From positions 52,506 to 116,505 of the forward strand of contig NZ_SRIB01000008.1 in NCBI RefSeq assembly GCF_004684055.1: a DNA stretch of 64,000 nt, given 5' to 3'. The notes under the pieces were generated by a model that saw only the letters and a program-made list of their open reading frames with translations, made no database searches and was not told the origin of the DNA. The DNA is from Soehngenia longivitae (lineage in GTDB: Bacteria; Bacillota; Clostridia; Tissierellales; Tissierellaceae). Below are positions 53,961 to 63,900 of this stretch, in pieces; within the stretch, counting starts at the first letter, position 1; each line of letters begins with the position of its first letter. The position numbers and the translations under genes were made by a program.

Positions 53961-55337
53961 ATTTAAAGGTTTTTCTATTGCATCTAAACTAGCTTCAACT
54001 ATTGCTTCAGTTAAAGTGGGATGTGGATGAACCACTCGAGCTAAGTCATAGATAGTACCTTCTAAATTCATCACACTAGCAGCTTCGGATATCATATTTG
54101 AAGCGTCATTGCCAATTATGTGAAAACCAATGATTTCACCATACATGTCTTTATCTGCTAATATCTTTACAAAACCACTTGTTTCCCCTTTTAGGATTGC
54201 CATGCTGTTAGCAGAAAGTGGAAACTTTCCTATAGAATAATTTATGTTTTTTAATTTGGCTTCTTCTTCAGTTAAACCAACGCTTGAGATTTCAGGGAAA
54301 GAGTATACGACTTTTGGAATTTTTAGATAATCAATTTTAGAATCAATTCCAGAAATATTTTCACTTGCTACTACTCCTTCAAAAGATGCCACATGTGCTA
54401 ACGGCATCTTTCCATTTACATCACCAATGGCATAAATATTTTTTATATTTGTCCTCAGTCTTTCATCGGTTTGAATAAAGCCATTCTCATCTTTGATGAG
54501 TTTTAGATTCTCAATTCCACTTAAATTTGGTCTTATACCATAAAACACTACATATTTATCTGCAGTGAATTCTTTTTCTTTTCCTTTTTGAGATACCAAT
54601 ATCTTGTCATCTCTTACTTCAGTAATATCTGAGCTATTAACTAGTTTTATACCACTTTTTTTAAGTTGCCTTTCCAAAGTTTGGGACAATTCACTGTCAT
54701 AATCAGGCAAAATGTTTTTATCTTCAAAAATCATCGTAACATCTGTACCAATAGCATTGTAGAAAGTTGCATATTCTACTGCATAGGTATTATTTCCTAA
54801 CACTATTACGGTGTCTAATTTATCTTTTAATCCTAGTATACCTGTATTGTTAATGGCTTTTCCACTTTCAAAACTTTCCTTTAAGCCCTTTATATTTGGG
54901 ATATAAGCTTTTGAACCTGTAGCAATAATTAAGTTATCAAATGATAAATTTTCTCCGTTTACATCTAGGTTGTGATCATCAATTACTTTTCCAAACCCAT
55001 TATATAAATCCACGCCATTTTTCTTAAATAACATGTGAATACCTGAAACCAATTTATTGACTGTTTCATCTTTCTTAAGCATCATTTTTTCAATGTCGAC
55101 GTATACCTTGGATTTATCAATTCCACCAATACCGAAGTCTTCACTTCGCAAAATATCTTGAAAATGTTTTGCATAAGATAACAATGTTTTAGTAGGGATA
55201 CATCCCCAATTTAAACATATTCCACCTAATTTATCTTTTTCAACCACTGCTACTTTCTTTCCGAGTTGGCTAGACTTTATTGCGGCGATATAACCTCCAG
55301 GTCCTCCACCGAGTACGACAATATCGTATTTTTTCAT
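53955..55337 (-). CDS. lpdA: Dihydrolipoyl dehydrogenase (E3)
   Basis: FAD disulfide oxidoreductase that reoxidises lipoamide with NAD. The 460 residues include the FAD loop VVLGGGPGGYIAAIKS, the redox pair in GGICLNWGCIPTKTL, an NAD fold, YAIGDVNGKMPLAHVA and the C-terminal HPHPTLTEAI with the catalytic His. The ATG at 55337 has AGAGGTG upstream. It is the last gene of the dehydrogenase operon. Confidence 0.96.
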   Translation of the reverse strand: MKKYDIVVLGGGPGGYIAAIKSSQLGKKVAVVEKDKLGGICLNWGCIPTKTLLSYAKHFQDILRSEDFGIGGIDKSKVYVDIEKMMLKKDETVNKLVSGIHMLFKKNGVDLYNGFGKVIDDHNLDVNGENLSFDNLIIATGSKAYIPNIKGLKESFESGKAINNTGILGLKDKLDTVIVLGNNTYAVEYATFYNAIGTDVTMIFEDKNILPDYDSELSQTLERQLKKSGIKLVNSSDITEVRDDKILVSQKGKEKEFTADKYVVFYGIRPNLSGIENLKLIKDENGFIQTDERLRTNIKNIYAIGDVNGKMPLAHVASFEGVVASENISGIDSKIDYLKIPKVVYSFPEISSVGLTEEEAKLKNINYSIGKFPLSANSMAILKGETSGFVKILADKDMYGEIIGFHIIGNDASNMISEAASVMNLEGTIYDLARVVHPHPTLTEAIVEASLDAIEKPLNI

Positions 55338-55349
55338 GTTATTCACCTC

Positions 55350-56672
55350 TTAAGCCTTAAGCAAAAGCATTTCTGGATTTTCTAGCAGTTCTCTCATCAT
55401 GTTTAAAAATCTAGCTCCACTTGCTCCATCAATTATCCTATGATCATAAGACAATGACAGTGGAAGTATCCATGCTTTTACTATTTCGTCATCTTTTACT
55501 ACTGGTTTTTGTACTATTCGTCCAACTCCTAGAATCGCAGATTCGGGATAATTTATTATTGGAATACCATAATACCCACCAATCGAACCATAGTTAGTAA
55601 TTGTAAAACTGCTACCCTTTAAGTCTTTAAGTTCAATTTGGTTATTTTTTGCACTATTAGAAACTTCATCGACTTTCTTAGCCAGTTCAATAATACTCAA
55701 TCTATCAGCATCTCTGATAACGGGTACCATTAAACCTCTATCAGTGTCAGTCGCAATCCCTATATGATAAAATTTCTTTAATATCAATTCATCATTTTCT
55801 TCATCGAGAGTTGCGTTGAACTCAGGCATTTTCTTTAAGACGCTTATTGTAGCCTTTATTATGAAAGGCATGAAAGTTAAATTGATTTCTTCCTCTTTTA
55901 AGGAATCTTTGTATTTTTTCCTAAACTCATATAATTGAGTTACATCAATTTCGTCCATAGCAGTTGTATGAGGGATAGTGAATCTAGATTGTGTCATTTT
56001 TTGGGAAATAGTTTTTCTAATTCTTGTAAGCGGTATTCTTTCAATTTTTTCTTCTTCGACTATTATTTTTTCCTCTTTAGCATCAACAGTGGTTTTTACG
56101 GTTTCATCTAGGACTTCTTTATGCTCAGCTTCGGATGGCTGTTTACTTGCCTTTATTATATCTTCTTTCATAACACGTCCATTTGGTCCGCTGCCAACCA
56201 CTTTATTTATGTCCACACCTAAATCTTTAGCAAGTTTCCTTGCAACGGGAGTGGCTAGGGCTTTACCAGCAACATTTTCACTTGCACTATTGCCTTCTTT
56301 TTCATCACTTGGAGCTATAACCTCTGATGAACTAATTACTTCACCTACAACACCTGCATTTTCTTCTTCAACGATCTCTTTCTTTTCTGCTAAAGTGTCT
56401 TTTTTATCTTCAGATGACACTTCTTCAGCACTTCCTTCTGTATCAATCACAACAAAGACATCGCCTACATGAATAGTATCACCGTTACTCGCCTTTAATT
56501 CTATTATTTTACCAGTTTTTGGTGATGGTATCTCAGTAGTAACCTTATCGGTTTCAACCTCTGCTACTGAATCCCCTTCTTTTATCATGTCGCCCTCTTT
56601 AACAAGCCATTTAGTTATTACACCTTCATGAATACCTTCCCCTATATCTGGGAATTGAAATTCAAATTTCAT
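55350..56672 (-). CDS. pdhC: Dihydrolipoamide acyltransferase (E2)
   Basis: Core of the 2-oxoacid dehydrogenase complex, 440 residues. One lipoyl domain (EGDSVAEVETDKVTTEIPSP, lipoylated Lys in ETDKV), an Ala/Glu-rich linker, the peripheral subunit-binding domain (ATPVARKLAKDLGVDINKVVGSGPNGRV) and the catalytic domain ending in YDHRIIDGASGARFL, whose His and Asp are intact. The second of two ATGs (56672) fits the AAGGAGGA ribosome site. Confidence 0.95.
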   Translation of the reverse strand: MKFEFQFPDIGEGIHEGVITKWLVKEGDMIKEGDSVAEVETDKVTTEIPSPKTGKIIELKASNGDTIHVGDVFVVIDTEGSAEEVSSEDKKDTLAEKKEIVEEENAGVVGEVISSSEVIAPSDEKEGNSASENVAGKALATPVARKLAKDLGVDINKVVGSGPNGRVMKEDIIKASKQPSEAEHKEVLDETVKTTVDAKEEKIIVEEEKIERIPLTRIRKTISQKMTQSRFTIPHTTAMDEIDVTQLYEFRKKYKDSLKEEEINLTFMPFIIKATISVLKKMPEFNATLDEENDELILKKFYHIGIATDTDRGLMVPVIRDADRLSIIELAKKVDEVSNSAKNNQIELKDLKGSSFTITNYGSIGGYYGIPIINYPESAILGVGRIVQKPVVKDDEIVKAWILPLSLSYDHRIIDGASGARFLNMMRELLENPEMLLLKA

Positions 56673-56684
56673 CTTCATTCCTCC

Positions 56685-57665
56685 TTAGTAACGCACTACA
56701 TCTTCAATAGTTTTAGCAATTCTCTCTGGTGTTGGTATATAATGCTGCTCTCCTCTTGGCAAAGGGAAAGTAGTATCAAAACCTGTTAATCTTGTTGGCG
56801 GAGCTTCAAGATAAAGGAATGCTTTTTCATTGACTATTGATATTATTTCAGCGCCAACTCCAAGTGTCTTTGGAGCTTCATGAACTACCAATATTCTGCC
56901 GGTCTTTTTAACAGATTCTACAAAACTCTCTCTATCCATAGGAGCTATAGTTCTTAAATCAATAAGTTCAACAGAAATATCCTTGTCCTTTACCATTTCA
57001 ATGGCTTTTTGAACATCTCTTACCATTGCACCCCAAGAAACCACTGTAATATCTTCACCTGGTTGGATTATCTTAGCTTTCCCTATAGGAATTTCATATG
57101 GTCCTTCAGGGACTTCTTGTTTAAAAGCTCTATATATTCTCTTGGGTTCCCAGAAAAGCACTGGATCATTATCTCTAATAGCGGATATCAAAAGTCCTTT
57201 AGCATCGTATGGAGTAGAAGGGATGACTACTTTAAGCCCAGGAATTTGTGCATACAAAGCTTCGGTACTTTCTGAATGGTGTTCCAATGCCCGAATGCCA
57301 CCACCATAAGGTGCTCTAATGACCATTGGGAGATTGTACTTACCTCGGGAACGGTTTCTCATTCGAGCCACATGGCTAATTATTTGATTAAAGGCTGGAT
57401 ATGAAAATCCTGAAAATTGCATTTCTACAATAGGTCTAAGTCCATTTATTGCCATGCCAACAGCCGTTCCAACTATTGCAGATTCAGCTAATGGAGTATC
57501 AAAAACTCTTTTTTCTCCATATTTTTTTTGTAAGTCTACAGTTACTCTAAAAACACCGCCCTCAACACCTACATCCTCACCATATACTACTATCGTTTCA
57601 TCTCTTTGCATTTCTTCCATTAGTGCTTGATTTATTGCTTGTACCATATTTAAAGTATTAGGCAT
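56685..57665 (-). CDS. pdhB: Pyruvate dehydrogenase E1 beta subunit
   Basis: The 326 residues match E1 beta: VVYGEDVGVEGGVFRVTVDLQKKYGEKRVFDTPLAESAIVGTAVG, VEMQFSGFSYPAFNQI, and a C-terminal transketolase domain ending RLTGFDTTFPLPRGEQHYIPTPERI. With the alpha subunit it binds thiamine diphosphate and decarboxylates the 2-oxoacid. The start codon overlaps the pdhA stop. Confidence 0.95.
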   Translation of the reverse strand: MPNTLNMVQAINQALMEEMQRDETIVVYGEDVGVEGGVFRVTVDLQKKYGEKRVFDTPLAESAIVGTAVGMAINGLRPIVEMQFSGFSYPAFNQIISHVARMRNRSRGKYNLPMVIRAPYGGGIRALEHHSESTEALYAQIPGLKVVIPSTPYDAKGLLISAIRDNDPVLFWEPKRIYRAFKQEVPEGPYEIPIGKAKIIQPGEDITVVSWGAMVRDVQKAIEMVKDKDISVELIDLRTIAPMDRESFVESVKKTGRILVVHEAPKTLGVGAEIISIVNEKAFLYLEAPPTRLTGFDTTFPLPRGEQHYIPTPERIAKTIEDVVRY

Positions 57666-58750
57666 TATTTGTTACCTCCTTCTAAAAAAGCTTTGTACTC
57701 AGATAACTGTTCTTCTAATTGAGGTGTCATCTTTTCGTAAGTGTACTTAAATATATCATCAATTTCGGTATCTGATTTACCCTCTATTTCTTCAAAAGTT
57801 GTAGTGACGTCTTTTTCAAGTTCAGCTTTAGTATTTTCAATCCACTTATCATCTATTAAACCCTTATTTTTCAAGAAAAGCTCAAATCTTAAAATAGGGT
57901 CTTTTTTCTTCCATTCTTCAACTTCTTTATCTTCTCTGTATTTCGTAGGATCGTCACTTGTAGTATGAGCCCCTAGTCTATAAGTGAATGCTTCAATTAA
58001 AGTTGGACCTTCACCGTTTCTTGCTCTTTCGACAGCAATTTTTGAAGCGTTGTACATCGCAAATATATCATTACCATCAACAAGTATGCCTGGCATACCA
58101 TAAGCAATTGCTTTTACCGCTAAATTTTTAGATTTAGTCTGAACTTTTCGTGGAGTCGAAATGGCATATTGATTATTTTGAATTATAAAAATTACAGGAG
58201 CATTAAACACTGCTGCAAAATTTAATGCTTCGTGAAAATCACCATGAGAAGTACCACCATCACCTACATAGGTCATTGCAACATTTTTTTCTCCCTTAAT
58301 GTTATTTGCCATTCCAATGCCTGTTGCATGCTGTAGTTGTGATGCTATCGGCACAGACACAGGTAACATTCTTATATCATCTGGGAAATGACTACCCCAT
58401 TCATTCCCATACCAGTACAAATAAATGTTCTTTAATGGAACTCCTTTAATAAGCCAAGCTCCCAATTCCCTAAATGCAGGAACAAGCCAATCATCCTTGT
58501 CTATTGCATAGGCGCTGCCAATTTGTGCGGCTTCTTGCCCTATATTTGGGGCATAGGTAAGCATTCGGCCTTGTCTTTGATAGGAAAGGGCTTTTTCGTC
58601 AATAATCCTTTCATAAAGCATTGTTTTGAAAAGAAAAATAAGCTCATCATCCCCTAGATTTGGGACATCTTTATCGTTAACTAGATTGCCGTTTTCATCT
58701 AGCACTTGATACATTTTGTTATCCAATGGATTATATTCATCAAATATCAT
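57665..58750 (-). CDS. pdhA: Pyruvate dehydrogenase E1 alpha subunit
   Basis: First gene of the complex, 361 residues. Segments RQGRMLTYAPNIGQEAAQIGSAYAI, the thiamine-diphosphate motif GDGGTSHGDFHEALNFAAVFNAPVIFIIQNN and RLGAHTTSDDPTKYR resemble Bacillus PdhA more than branched-chain enzymes. The N-terminal sentence QVLDENGNLVNDKDVPNL also matches PdhA. A branched-chain or acetoin role is not excluded. A perfect Fur-type palindrome lies 22 bases upstream of the start. Confidence 0.9.
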   Translation of the reverse strand: MIFDEYNPLDNKMYQVLDENGNLVNDKDVPNLGDDELIFLFKTMLYERIIDEKALSYQRQGRMLTYAPNIGQEAAQIGSAYAIDKDDWLVPAFRELGAWLIKGVPLKNIYLYWYGNEWGSHFPDDIRMLPVSVPIASQLQHATGIGMANNIKGEKNVAMTYVGDGGTSHGDFHEALNFAAVFNAPVIFIIQNNQYAISTPRKVQTKSKNLAVKAIAYGMPGILVDGNDIFAMYNASKIAVERARNGEGPTLIEAFTYRLGAHTTSDDPTKYREDKEVEEWKKKDPILRFELFLKNKGLIDDKWIENTKAELEKDVTTTFEEIEGKSDTEIDDIFKYTYEKMTPQLEEQLSEYKAFLEGGNK

Positions 58751-58771
58751 AAACTAACCTCCTGTTATAAT

Positions 58772-58786
58772 TGATAATCATTATCA
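58772..58786. promoter_or_regulatory. Perfect Fur-type operator upstream of the pdh operon
   Basis: TGATAATCATTATCA is a perfect 7-1-7 inverted repeat identical to the Bacillus-type Fur box. On the minus strand it follows a TATAAT-like box (in ATATATATAATAAATG) and precedes the pdhA ribosome site, so a bound repressor would cover the transcription start. Confidence 0.85.
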
Positions 58787-58871
58787 TTTATTATATATAT
58801 CTCCAAAAATTAAAGAATTAAACAGTAAATTAGTAGGAATTAAATTTTGTATTATTCTGATAATTCACCAT

Positions 58872-58907
58872 ATAAAAAGAGTTTGCATTAATGCAAACTC
58901 TTTTTAT
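58872..58907 (-). terminator. Terminator of the psuK-psuG operon
   Basis: A perfect 36-base palindrome with arms ATAAAAAGAGTTTGCA and TGCAAACTCTTTTTAT and loop TTAA. It starts at the psuG stop codon; the T-run lies on its downstream side for minus-strand transcripts, and the symmetric A-run makes it two-way. Confidence 0.92.
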
Positions 58908-59815
58908 CATCTATTCATTTCAACTGCAATTTTTGCAGCTAACAAAGCGTTGTTATATACGAGTTGTATATTTGATTCTAATGACTTTCCTTCGGTTACA
59001 TCTTTTATCTTCGATAGTAAAAATGGGGTAAGTGCTTTTCCTTTAATGCCCTTTTGGTTAGCTTCATTCACAGCTTGCTCTATACTTTTATTGATTAATT
59101 CTTCATCCATTGAATACTCTTTTGGGATTGGATTAGCTATGAGGATACCTCCTTTTAAGTTCAAATCCCATTTAATATTTATTATATCTGCGATCTCTTT
59201 TGGGCTATCTATTCTATAATCAACATCGAACTCACTACTTCTCGTATAAAAAGCTGGGAGTTTATTGGTTTGGTAGCCTAATACAAGCACTCCTTTTGTT
59301 TCCAAATACTCTAATGTTAGCCCTAAATCTAAAATTGATTTAGCTCCAGCGCATACTACAGCTACATTTGTTTGAGCTAATTCTTCAAGGTCTGCAGATA
59401 TATCCATTGTGGTTTCCGCACCTCTGTGAACTCCACCAATACCTCCTGTTGCAAATATTTTTATACCTGCCATTTCAGCTATGATCATTGTAGAAGCTAC
59501 AGTAGTAGCACCATCTTTTTTCATTGCACACACGTATGGGATATCTCTTCTAGATACTTTTAAAATCCCTTTAGTTTTTCCCATATAGTCGATTTCTTCT
59601 TCTGTAAGACCTGCGATTAATTTCCCGTTGATTATTCCGATAGTGGCAGGGATTGCGCCATTTTCTCTGATTATTCTCTCTACATTTAACGCTGTTTCAA
59701 CATTTTGTGGATATGGCATACCATGTGAAATTATAGTGGACTCAAGTGCAACCACAGGTTTATTTTCTCTCAAAGCTTCTTTTACCTCTTTTGATAATTT
59801 AACAATATTGTTCAT
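58907..59815 (-). CDS. psuG: Pseudouridine-5'-phosphate glycosidase
   Basis: Cleaves pseudouridine 5'-phosphate to uracil and ribose 5-phosphate. The 302 residues are normal for the family, with [62 protein letters not shown] and [13 protein letters not shown]. The ATG at 59815 follows TTGGAGGA and overlaps the psuK stop, so translation is coupled. Confidence 0.96.
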   Translation of the reverse strand: MNNIVKLSKEVKEALRENKPVVALESTIISHGMPYPQNVETALNVERIIRENGAIPATIGIINGKLIAGLTEEEIDYMGKTKGILKVSRRDIPYVCAMKKDGATTVASTMIIAEMAGIKIFATGGIGGVHRGAETTMDISADLEELAQTNVAVVCAGAKSILDLGLTLEYLETKGVLVLGYQTNKLPAFYTRSSEFDVDYRIDSPKEIADIINIKWDLNLKGGILIANPIPKEYSMDEELINKSIEQAVNEANQKGIKGKALTPFLLSKIKDVTEGKSLESNIQLVYNNALLAAKIAVEMNR

Positions 59816-60909
59816 CAATATTCCTCCAATTCATTAATGTATTTTTCAATTTTTTCTAAAGATATGTTTTTATTTATCGTATCTTCAGACTCCATTGCTA
59901 CAAGGCTTGCAGCCATTGCGTATTTGATTGTTTCTTTAAATGGCAAGAGATTGTATTCGCCAAACACTAGTCCCGCTTGAAATGCATCACCTGCGCCGGT
60001 TGCGTTTTTAATATTAACTTTTTTAGATCTTAATCTACCTTGATAATCTTTTGTACTATAAAAAGCTCCTTTTTCTCCAAGTGAAATTACGATATTTTCT
60101 ACGCCAAGGTTATGAATACTATTACTTGCTTTGATTAAATCTTCATAACTATCTATTTTTATTCCAGTAATAGCCTGAGCTTCAAGCTTATTAGGTTTTA
60201 TGGTATGGAAATACCCTAATACATCTTTTGCTCTCAAAGCTTTCGAATAAGAGACGGTATCTAAGAATAGCTTTTTATCTTTGTAATTTTTTACTGCATA
60301 TTCAAGTATTTCTTTATCCAAATTTGTATCTAATACTATGATTTCGCTACTTTGCAAGGTAAATGAATTTTCATTTAGATAATTCTCATTCAAATGTTTA
60401 AAAATATCCATTGAAGAGATAGCTACATCCATATCCATATTCTCATCTAGTATCGCTAAATATGTTCCAGAAGATTCATTTGGGATAATTTTAATATAAC
60501 TTGTATCAATTTTTGCCAATTTGCATTCATCTACTATTTTTTCACCGTACATATCGTCTCCAACGACTGTAAATAACTTGGTATTTATTCCCAATCTAGA
60601 TATATTTTCTGCAATATTTCTAGCAACACCACCAACGGATAATTTGACTTTACCTGGATTCGAATCATTCTTTCGCAACGACCCATTTGGAAATCCAACA
60701 ATGTCAACATTTGCGCCGCCTATCACACTTACATACCTTGATTCTTCAATTAAATACCCTCTGCCCTTAATTATCCCCTTTTTAGTTAAGTTTGCTATGT
60801 GCACTGCCACACTAGATCTTGTGATATTTAGCATTTGTGCAATTTCATTTTGAGAAACAAGAGGATTTTTTTTGATGATATTTAATATTTCAAGCTCTCG
60901 ATTTGTCAT
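59815..60909 (-). CDS. psuK: Pseudouridine kinase (PfkB family) with N-terminal helix-turn-helix
   Basis: Phosphorylates pseudouridine as the first catabolic step. The 364 residues include an N-terminal winged helix at about 1-55 ([44 protein letters not shown]), then a PfkB kinase with the signature [18 protein letters not shown] near residue 300. The DNA-binding part suggests it regulates its own operon, where a palindrome overlaps the promoter. The ribosome site is AGGAGGGG. Confidence 0.93.
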   Translation of the reverse strand: MTNRELEILNIIKKNPLVSQNEIAQMLNITRSSVAVHIANLTKKGIIKGRGYLIEESRYVSVIGGANVDIVGFPNGSLRKNDSNPGKVKLSVGGVARNIAENISRLGINTKLFTVVGDDMYGEKIVDECKLAKIDTSYIKIIPNESSGTYLAILDENMDMDVAISSMDIFKHLNENYLNENSFTLQSSEIIVLDTNLDKEILEYAVKNYKDKKLFLDTVSYSKALRAKDVLGYFHTIKPNKLEAQAITGIKIDSYEDLIKASNSIHNLGVENIVISLGEKGAFYSTKDYQGRLRSKKVNIKNATGAGDAFQAGLVFGEYNLLPFKETIKYAMAASLVAMESEDTINKNISLEKIEKYINELEEY

Positions 60910-60919
60910 AGCCCCTCCT

Positions 60920-60983
60920 AAGCATACGCTTAATAAAATAAACTTATGCTTATATTATAAGCAAAATTATTTATAATTGCAAT
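60920..60983 (-). promoter_or_regulatory. psuK promoter with palindromic operators
   Basis: On the minus strand TTGCAA (60978-60983) and TATAAT (60955-60960) are 17 bases apart. The -10 sits inside the perfect palindrome GCTTATATTATAAGC (60949-60963). A second inverted repeat, TAAGC-ATAC-GCTTA (60920-60933), lies downstream near the ribosome site. Both share the AAGC/GCTT half-site. Confidence 0.75.
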
Positions 60984-61174
60984 ATAAATTTAATATTTTT
61001 AAAGTTTTTCAAACTTCTATAGATATTATAAATTCAAGATATTAAGTATATGACACTTACTTTTGCCATAAATTATACATCTTATTGTTCAAAATAGAGG
61101 ATTTAGTTATATAATATAAATCGAGAAAAGATAAATATTAAATATATGTCAATATATCACAGAAGGTGTGAAAT

Positions 61175-63241
61175 ATGTCAAAACTGAGTGCACGACAGTT
61201 TGAAATAGTAAAAAAACTATTAAATAATGACATCGTTAGAATTGAAGATATATCTGGAGAATTCAACATCAGCAATAGGACTGTTTACAGGGAAATCAAT
61301 TTCATAAAAAAATATCTAAATGAACAATATAATGTAGATTTATCAAATAAAAAAGAAGGAATGAAGATAGTTGCAAATGACAGTGAAATTGAGAGAATAA
61401 AGATGGATTTTTGGACTAAAAAACCAAATATAAGTATTGCTGAGAGGAAACAATATATTCTTTCGGAGCTACTAAGAGCTAATGAACCTTTAAAGTTGGA
61501 TTATTTTGCAAGGAAATTTAATGTGTCTGCTGCAACTATTAGTTATGATCTAAAAGACATTGAAAAATGGCTCAACAAACAAGATCTCAATCTTATTACA
61601 AAACCCGGATATGGAGTAATCATTCAAGGAGAAGAGAAGAACTTCAGAAAAGCGATTATCAATTTTTTATATGATAATTCAAACAAAGAAACTTTGCTTG
61701 ACATCATGAATATCAACTCACTAAACATCGATCATCTACATGAAATCGAAAGACATCTAAAAAGTGTCACGGATACAAGAACACTAGAAAAAATAGAAAA
61801 ATCAATTAAAAATTTAGTTAATGAAATCGATTTTGAGATAGTAGAAAGTTCTTATATGGGTCTTTTGATTCACTTAGTATTAGTCATTAAAAGATTGGAA
61901 GCAGGAGATAAGATAGAAATAAATCCAATCAATTTGATGGAATTAAAGTCTTCTGAGGAGTATAAATATGCAAAACTACTAGCTGAAAACATACAAAAAG
62001 AACTTGGCATTGAAATTCCAGAAAGCGAAATAGGATATATTACAATCCATTTAAAAGGTGCAAGATATAAAGACATTACAAAAAACACTGATCACGATTT
62101 AGTAGAAATAGTAAACCAAATGATTGATTCAGCTGAAGAAATTTTTAATGTGAATTTTAGAAAAGATGAAGCCTTAATAAATGGACTTTTAACGCATATA
62201 GGACCAGCTGTAGACAGGCTACTAAATGGACTGGATATAAGAAATCCATTGATAAATGACATAAAAAATAAATACAAGGATCTGTTCGATAAGACCAAAT
62301 TAATTACTAGAAATTTAGAAGAAAAACTGAATACAACAATTCCAGATGATGAGATAGGTTATATCGCTATGCATTTTGGTGCATCTATGGAAAGAAAAAA
62401 TAGAGAAACTAAAAAATTCAATGTACTTGCAGTATGCGCTAGTGGTATAGGGACATCGCGAATGATGCTATCAAAACTTCAACTGTTTCCACAATTAAAT
62501 GTGATTGATGCAGTGTCAAGTATGAAAGTAGATGAAGCCCTAAAAAACCAAAATGTCGATTTGATTATTTCAACAATTCCATTGAAATTAAGTAGTATAA
62601 ATACTGTTGTTGTAAACCCGCTCTTGCTAGAAGAAGACATTCAAAAAATACAAGATGTCTTGCACACAAATTTGTCTATTAATAATAATTTATTAGAATC
62701 TCAAAAGCCCAAAGAATTTGATGCAATTTATATTGCTAAATACGGTAGATACATGCTCGATATTTTTGATAATTTGTTGTTGGTTAAATTAAAACAGAAA
62801 AAGTCAAAAGACATAATAAGGGAATTTCTATATCATTTAATCAATGAAAAAATTATTCCAGAAGCATACGACATTGAGGAGAAACTACTTGAAAGAGAAA
62901 ATTTAGGAGCAATAGTCTTACCTGAAAGAGGATTTGTAATATATCATGCCATATCTGAACATATAGATAAGCCTATCGTGGCAGTAGGGAATATAATTTA
63001 TGATGTCACTATGAAAAATTTATTCGATAAAGAGGAAAAAGTTCATACAGCACTATTACTGTTATCACCCGATGATAAAGCGGCAATTAGACTTATTGGA
63101 GATGTAAGTGTAGCTTTGATTGAAGATAAAGAATTATCTACTAGAGTAAACAAAGCTAAAACACAAGAAGAATTAAGAGATATATTTTATGATTTATTAA
63201 AAGAAAAATACACTGATGAAATAAGGAGGGAGATGACGTGA
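61175..63241 (+). CDS. BglG/MtlR-type PRD regulator with PTS EIIB and EIIA domains
   Basis: A 688-residue PTS-controlled transcription regulator. Two N-terminal helix-turn-helix regions (about 5-60 and 85-135), PRD1 (about 185-290, with LLIHLVLVIKRL and YITIHLKGARY), PRD2 (about 295-395, LLTHIGPAVDRL and YIAMHFGAS), an EIIB-like domain with Cys in AVCASGIGTSRMM, and an EIIA-like domain (GFVIYHAISEHIDKP). The His and Cys phosphorylation sites are present. It is first of a PTS operon and divergent from psuK. Confidence 0.92.
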   Translation: MSKLSARQFEIVKKLLNNDIVRIEDISGEFNISNRTVYREINFIKKYLNEQYNVDLSNKKEGMKIVANDSEIERIKMDFWTKKPNISIAERKQYILSELLRANEPLKLDYFARKFNVSAATISYDLKDIEKWLNKQDLNLITKPGYGVIIQGEEKNFRKAIINFLYDNSNKETLLDIMNINSLNIDHLHEIERHLKSVTDTRTLEKIEKSIKNLVNEIDFEIVESSYMGLLIHLVLVIKRLEAGDKIEINPINLMELKSSEEYKYAKLLAENIQKELGIEIPESEIGYITIHLKGARYKDITKNTDHDLVEIVNQMIDSAEEIFNVNFRKDEALINGLLTHIGPAVDRLLNGLDIRNPLINDIKNKYKDLFDKTKLITRNLEEKLNTTIPDDEIGYIAMHFGASMERKNRETKKFNVLAVCASGIGTSRMMLSKLQLFPQLNVIDAVSSMKVDEALKNQNVDLIISTIPLKLSSINTVVVNPLLLEEDIQKIQDVLHTNLSINNNLLESQKPKEFDAIYIAKYGRYMLDIFDNLLLVKLKQKKSKDIIREFLYHLINEKIIPEAYDIEEKLLERENLGAIVLPERGFVIYHAISEHIDKPIVAVGNIIYDVTMKNLFDKEEKVHTALLLLSPDDKAAIRLIGDVSVALIEDKELSTRVNKAKTQEELRDIFYDLLKEKYTDEIRREMT

Positions 63242-63462
63242 TGTTTTTTCTAAGCAAAGTGCAAGTAAAGATATTCTATACTATCCTGTTAGCAATATGG
63301 AGCATTTCTTCAATATACACTATGATTAATAATGGTATTTCCAAAGGATTAGTGGTGCTGATATTTGGGGTGGGATTTATAACACTCATATATTATGCTC
63401 AAAAATTTTTTATAAAAATGGTAAAAGCTGAAAATAAAGCATATCAAAAATTAAAAAAATAG
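63238..63462 (+). CDS. Small two-pass membrane protein in PTS operon
   Basis: A 74-residue protein with two membrane segments (about 8-27 and 33-54) and a basic tail. The GTG at 63238 fits AAGGAGGG best; it overlaps the regulator's stop. Unrecognised. Position between the regulator and EIIB suggests a link to the PTS. Confidence 0.65.
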   Translation: MMFFLSKVQVKIFYTILLAIWSISSIYTMINNGISKGLVVLIFGVGFITLIYYAQKFFIKMVKAENKAYQKLKK

Positions 63463-63474
63463 GAGGTTGGTAAT

Positions 63475-63798
63475 ATGGCAATACATGCCGTAATTTTATG
63501 CAGCTGGGGTGCTACTTCGAGTGCTTTGGCAAAAAAAGTTTCAGATGAAGCAAAAAAACAAGAATTAGACGTAATAGTAGATGCAGGTGGGACAGGTGAA
63601 TTTAAAAAGAATGCAGAAAAATATGATGTAGCATTGTTAGAGCCACAAGTTAGACATCTAAAAAAAGAGATTGAAACGATTGCTAGTAAATACAATATCC
63701 CTGTAGATATTGTAGATATGCAAGCATTTGCAGTCATGGATGGCAAGAAAATATTAAAACAAATAATTGATCTGGCTAACAGCAAGAAGGAGGACTAG
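63475..63798 (+). CDS. PTS EIIB component, lactose/cellobiose family
   Basis: Cytoplasmic phosphotransfer protein of 107 residues. Cys9 in AVILCSWGATSSALAKKV is the phosphorylation site. The remainder matches the family (DVALLEPQVRHLKKEIETIASKYNIPVDIVDMQAFAVMDGKKIL). The sugar is unknown, probably a beta-glucoside or chito-oligosaccharide type. Followed at once by a broken EIIC gene. Confidence 0.9.
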   Translation: MAIHAVILCSWGATSSALAKKVSDEAKKQELDVIVDAGGTGEFKKNAEKYDVALLEPQVRHLKKEIETIASKYNIPVDIVDMQAFAVMDGKKILKQIIDLANSKKED

Positions 63799-63801
63799 GT
63801 T

Positions 63802-63900
63802 ATGAATGGCAATAATTTAGGCAATAGCCGAATAATGAAGTGGCTAGAAGAAAAAGTTATGCCAGTACTTGCAAGGATAGCTCAAAATGTCTTAGTGTAA
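63802..63900 (+). pseudogene. Truncated PTS EIIC gene (N-terminal fragment)
   Basis: A 32-codon remnant with ribosome site AAGGAGG. It reads MNGNNLGNSRIMKWLEEKV then MPVLARIAQN, which is how cellobiose-type EIIC proteins begin, and then runs into foreign sequence (VLV, stop). The transporter is therefore probably lost. The remaining part may lie beyond the right edge, past the insertion. Confidence 0.75.
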
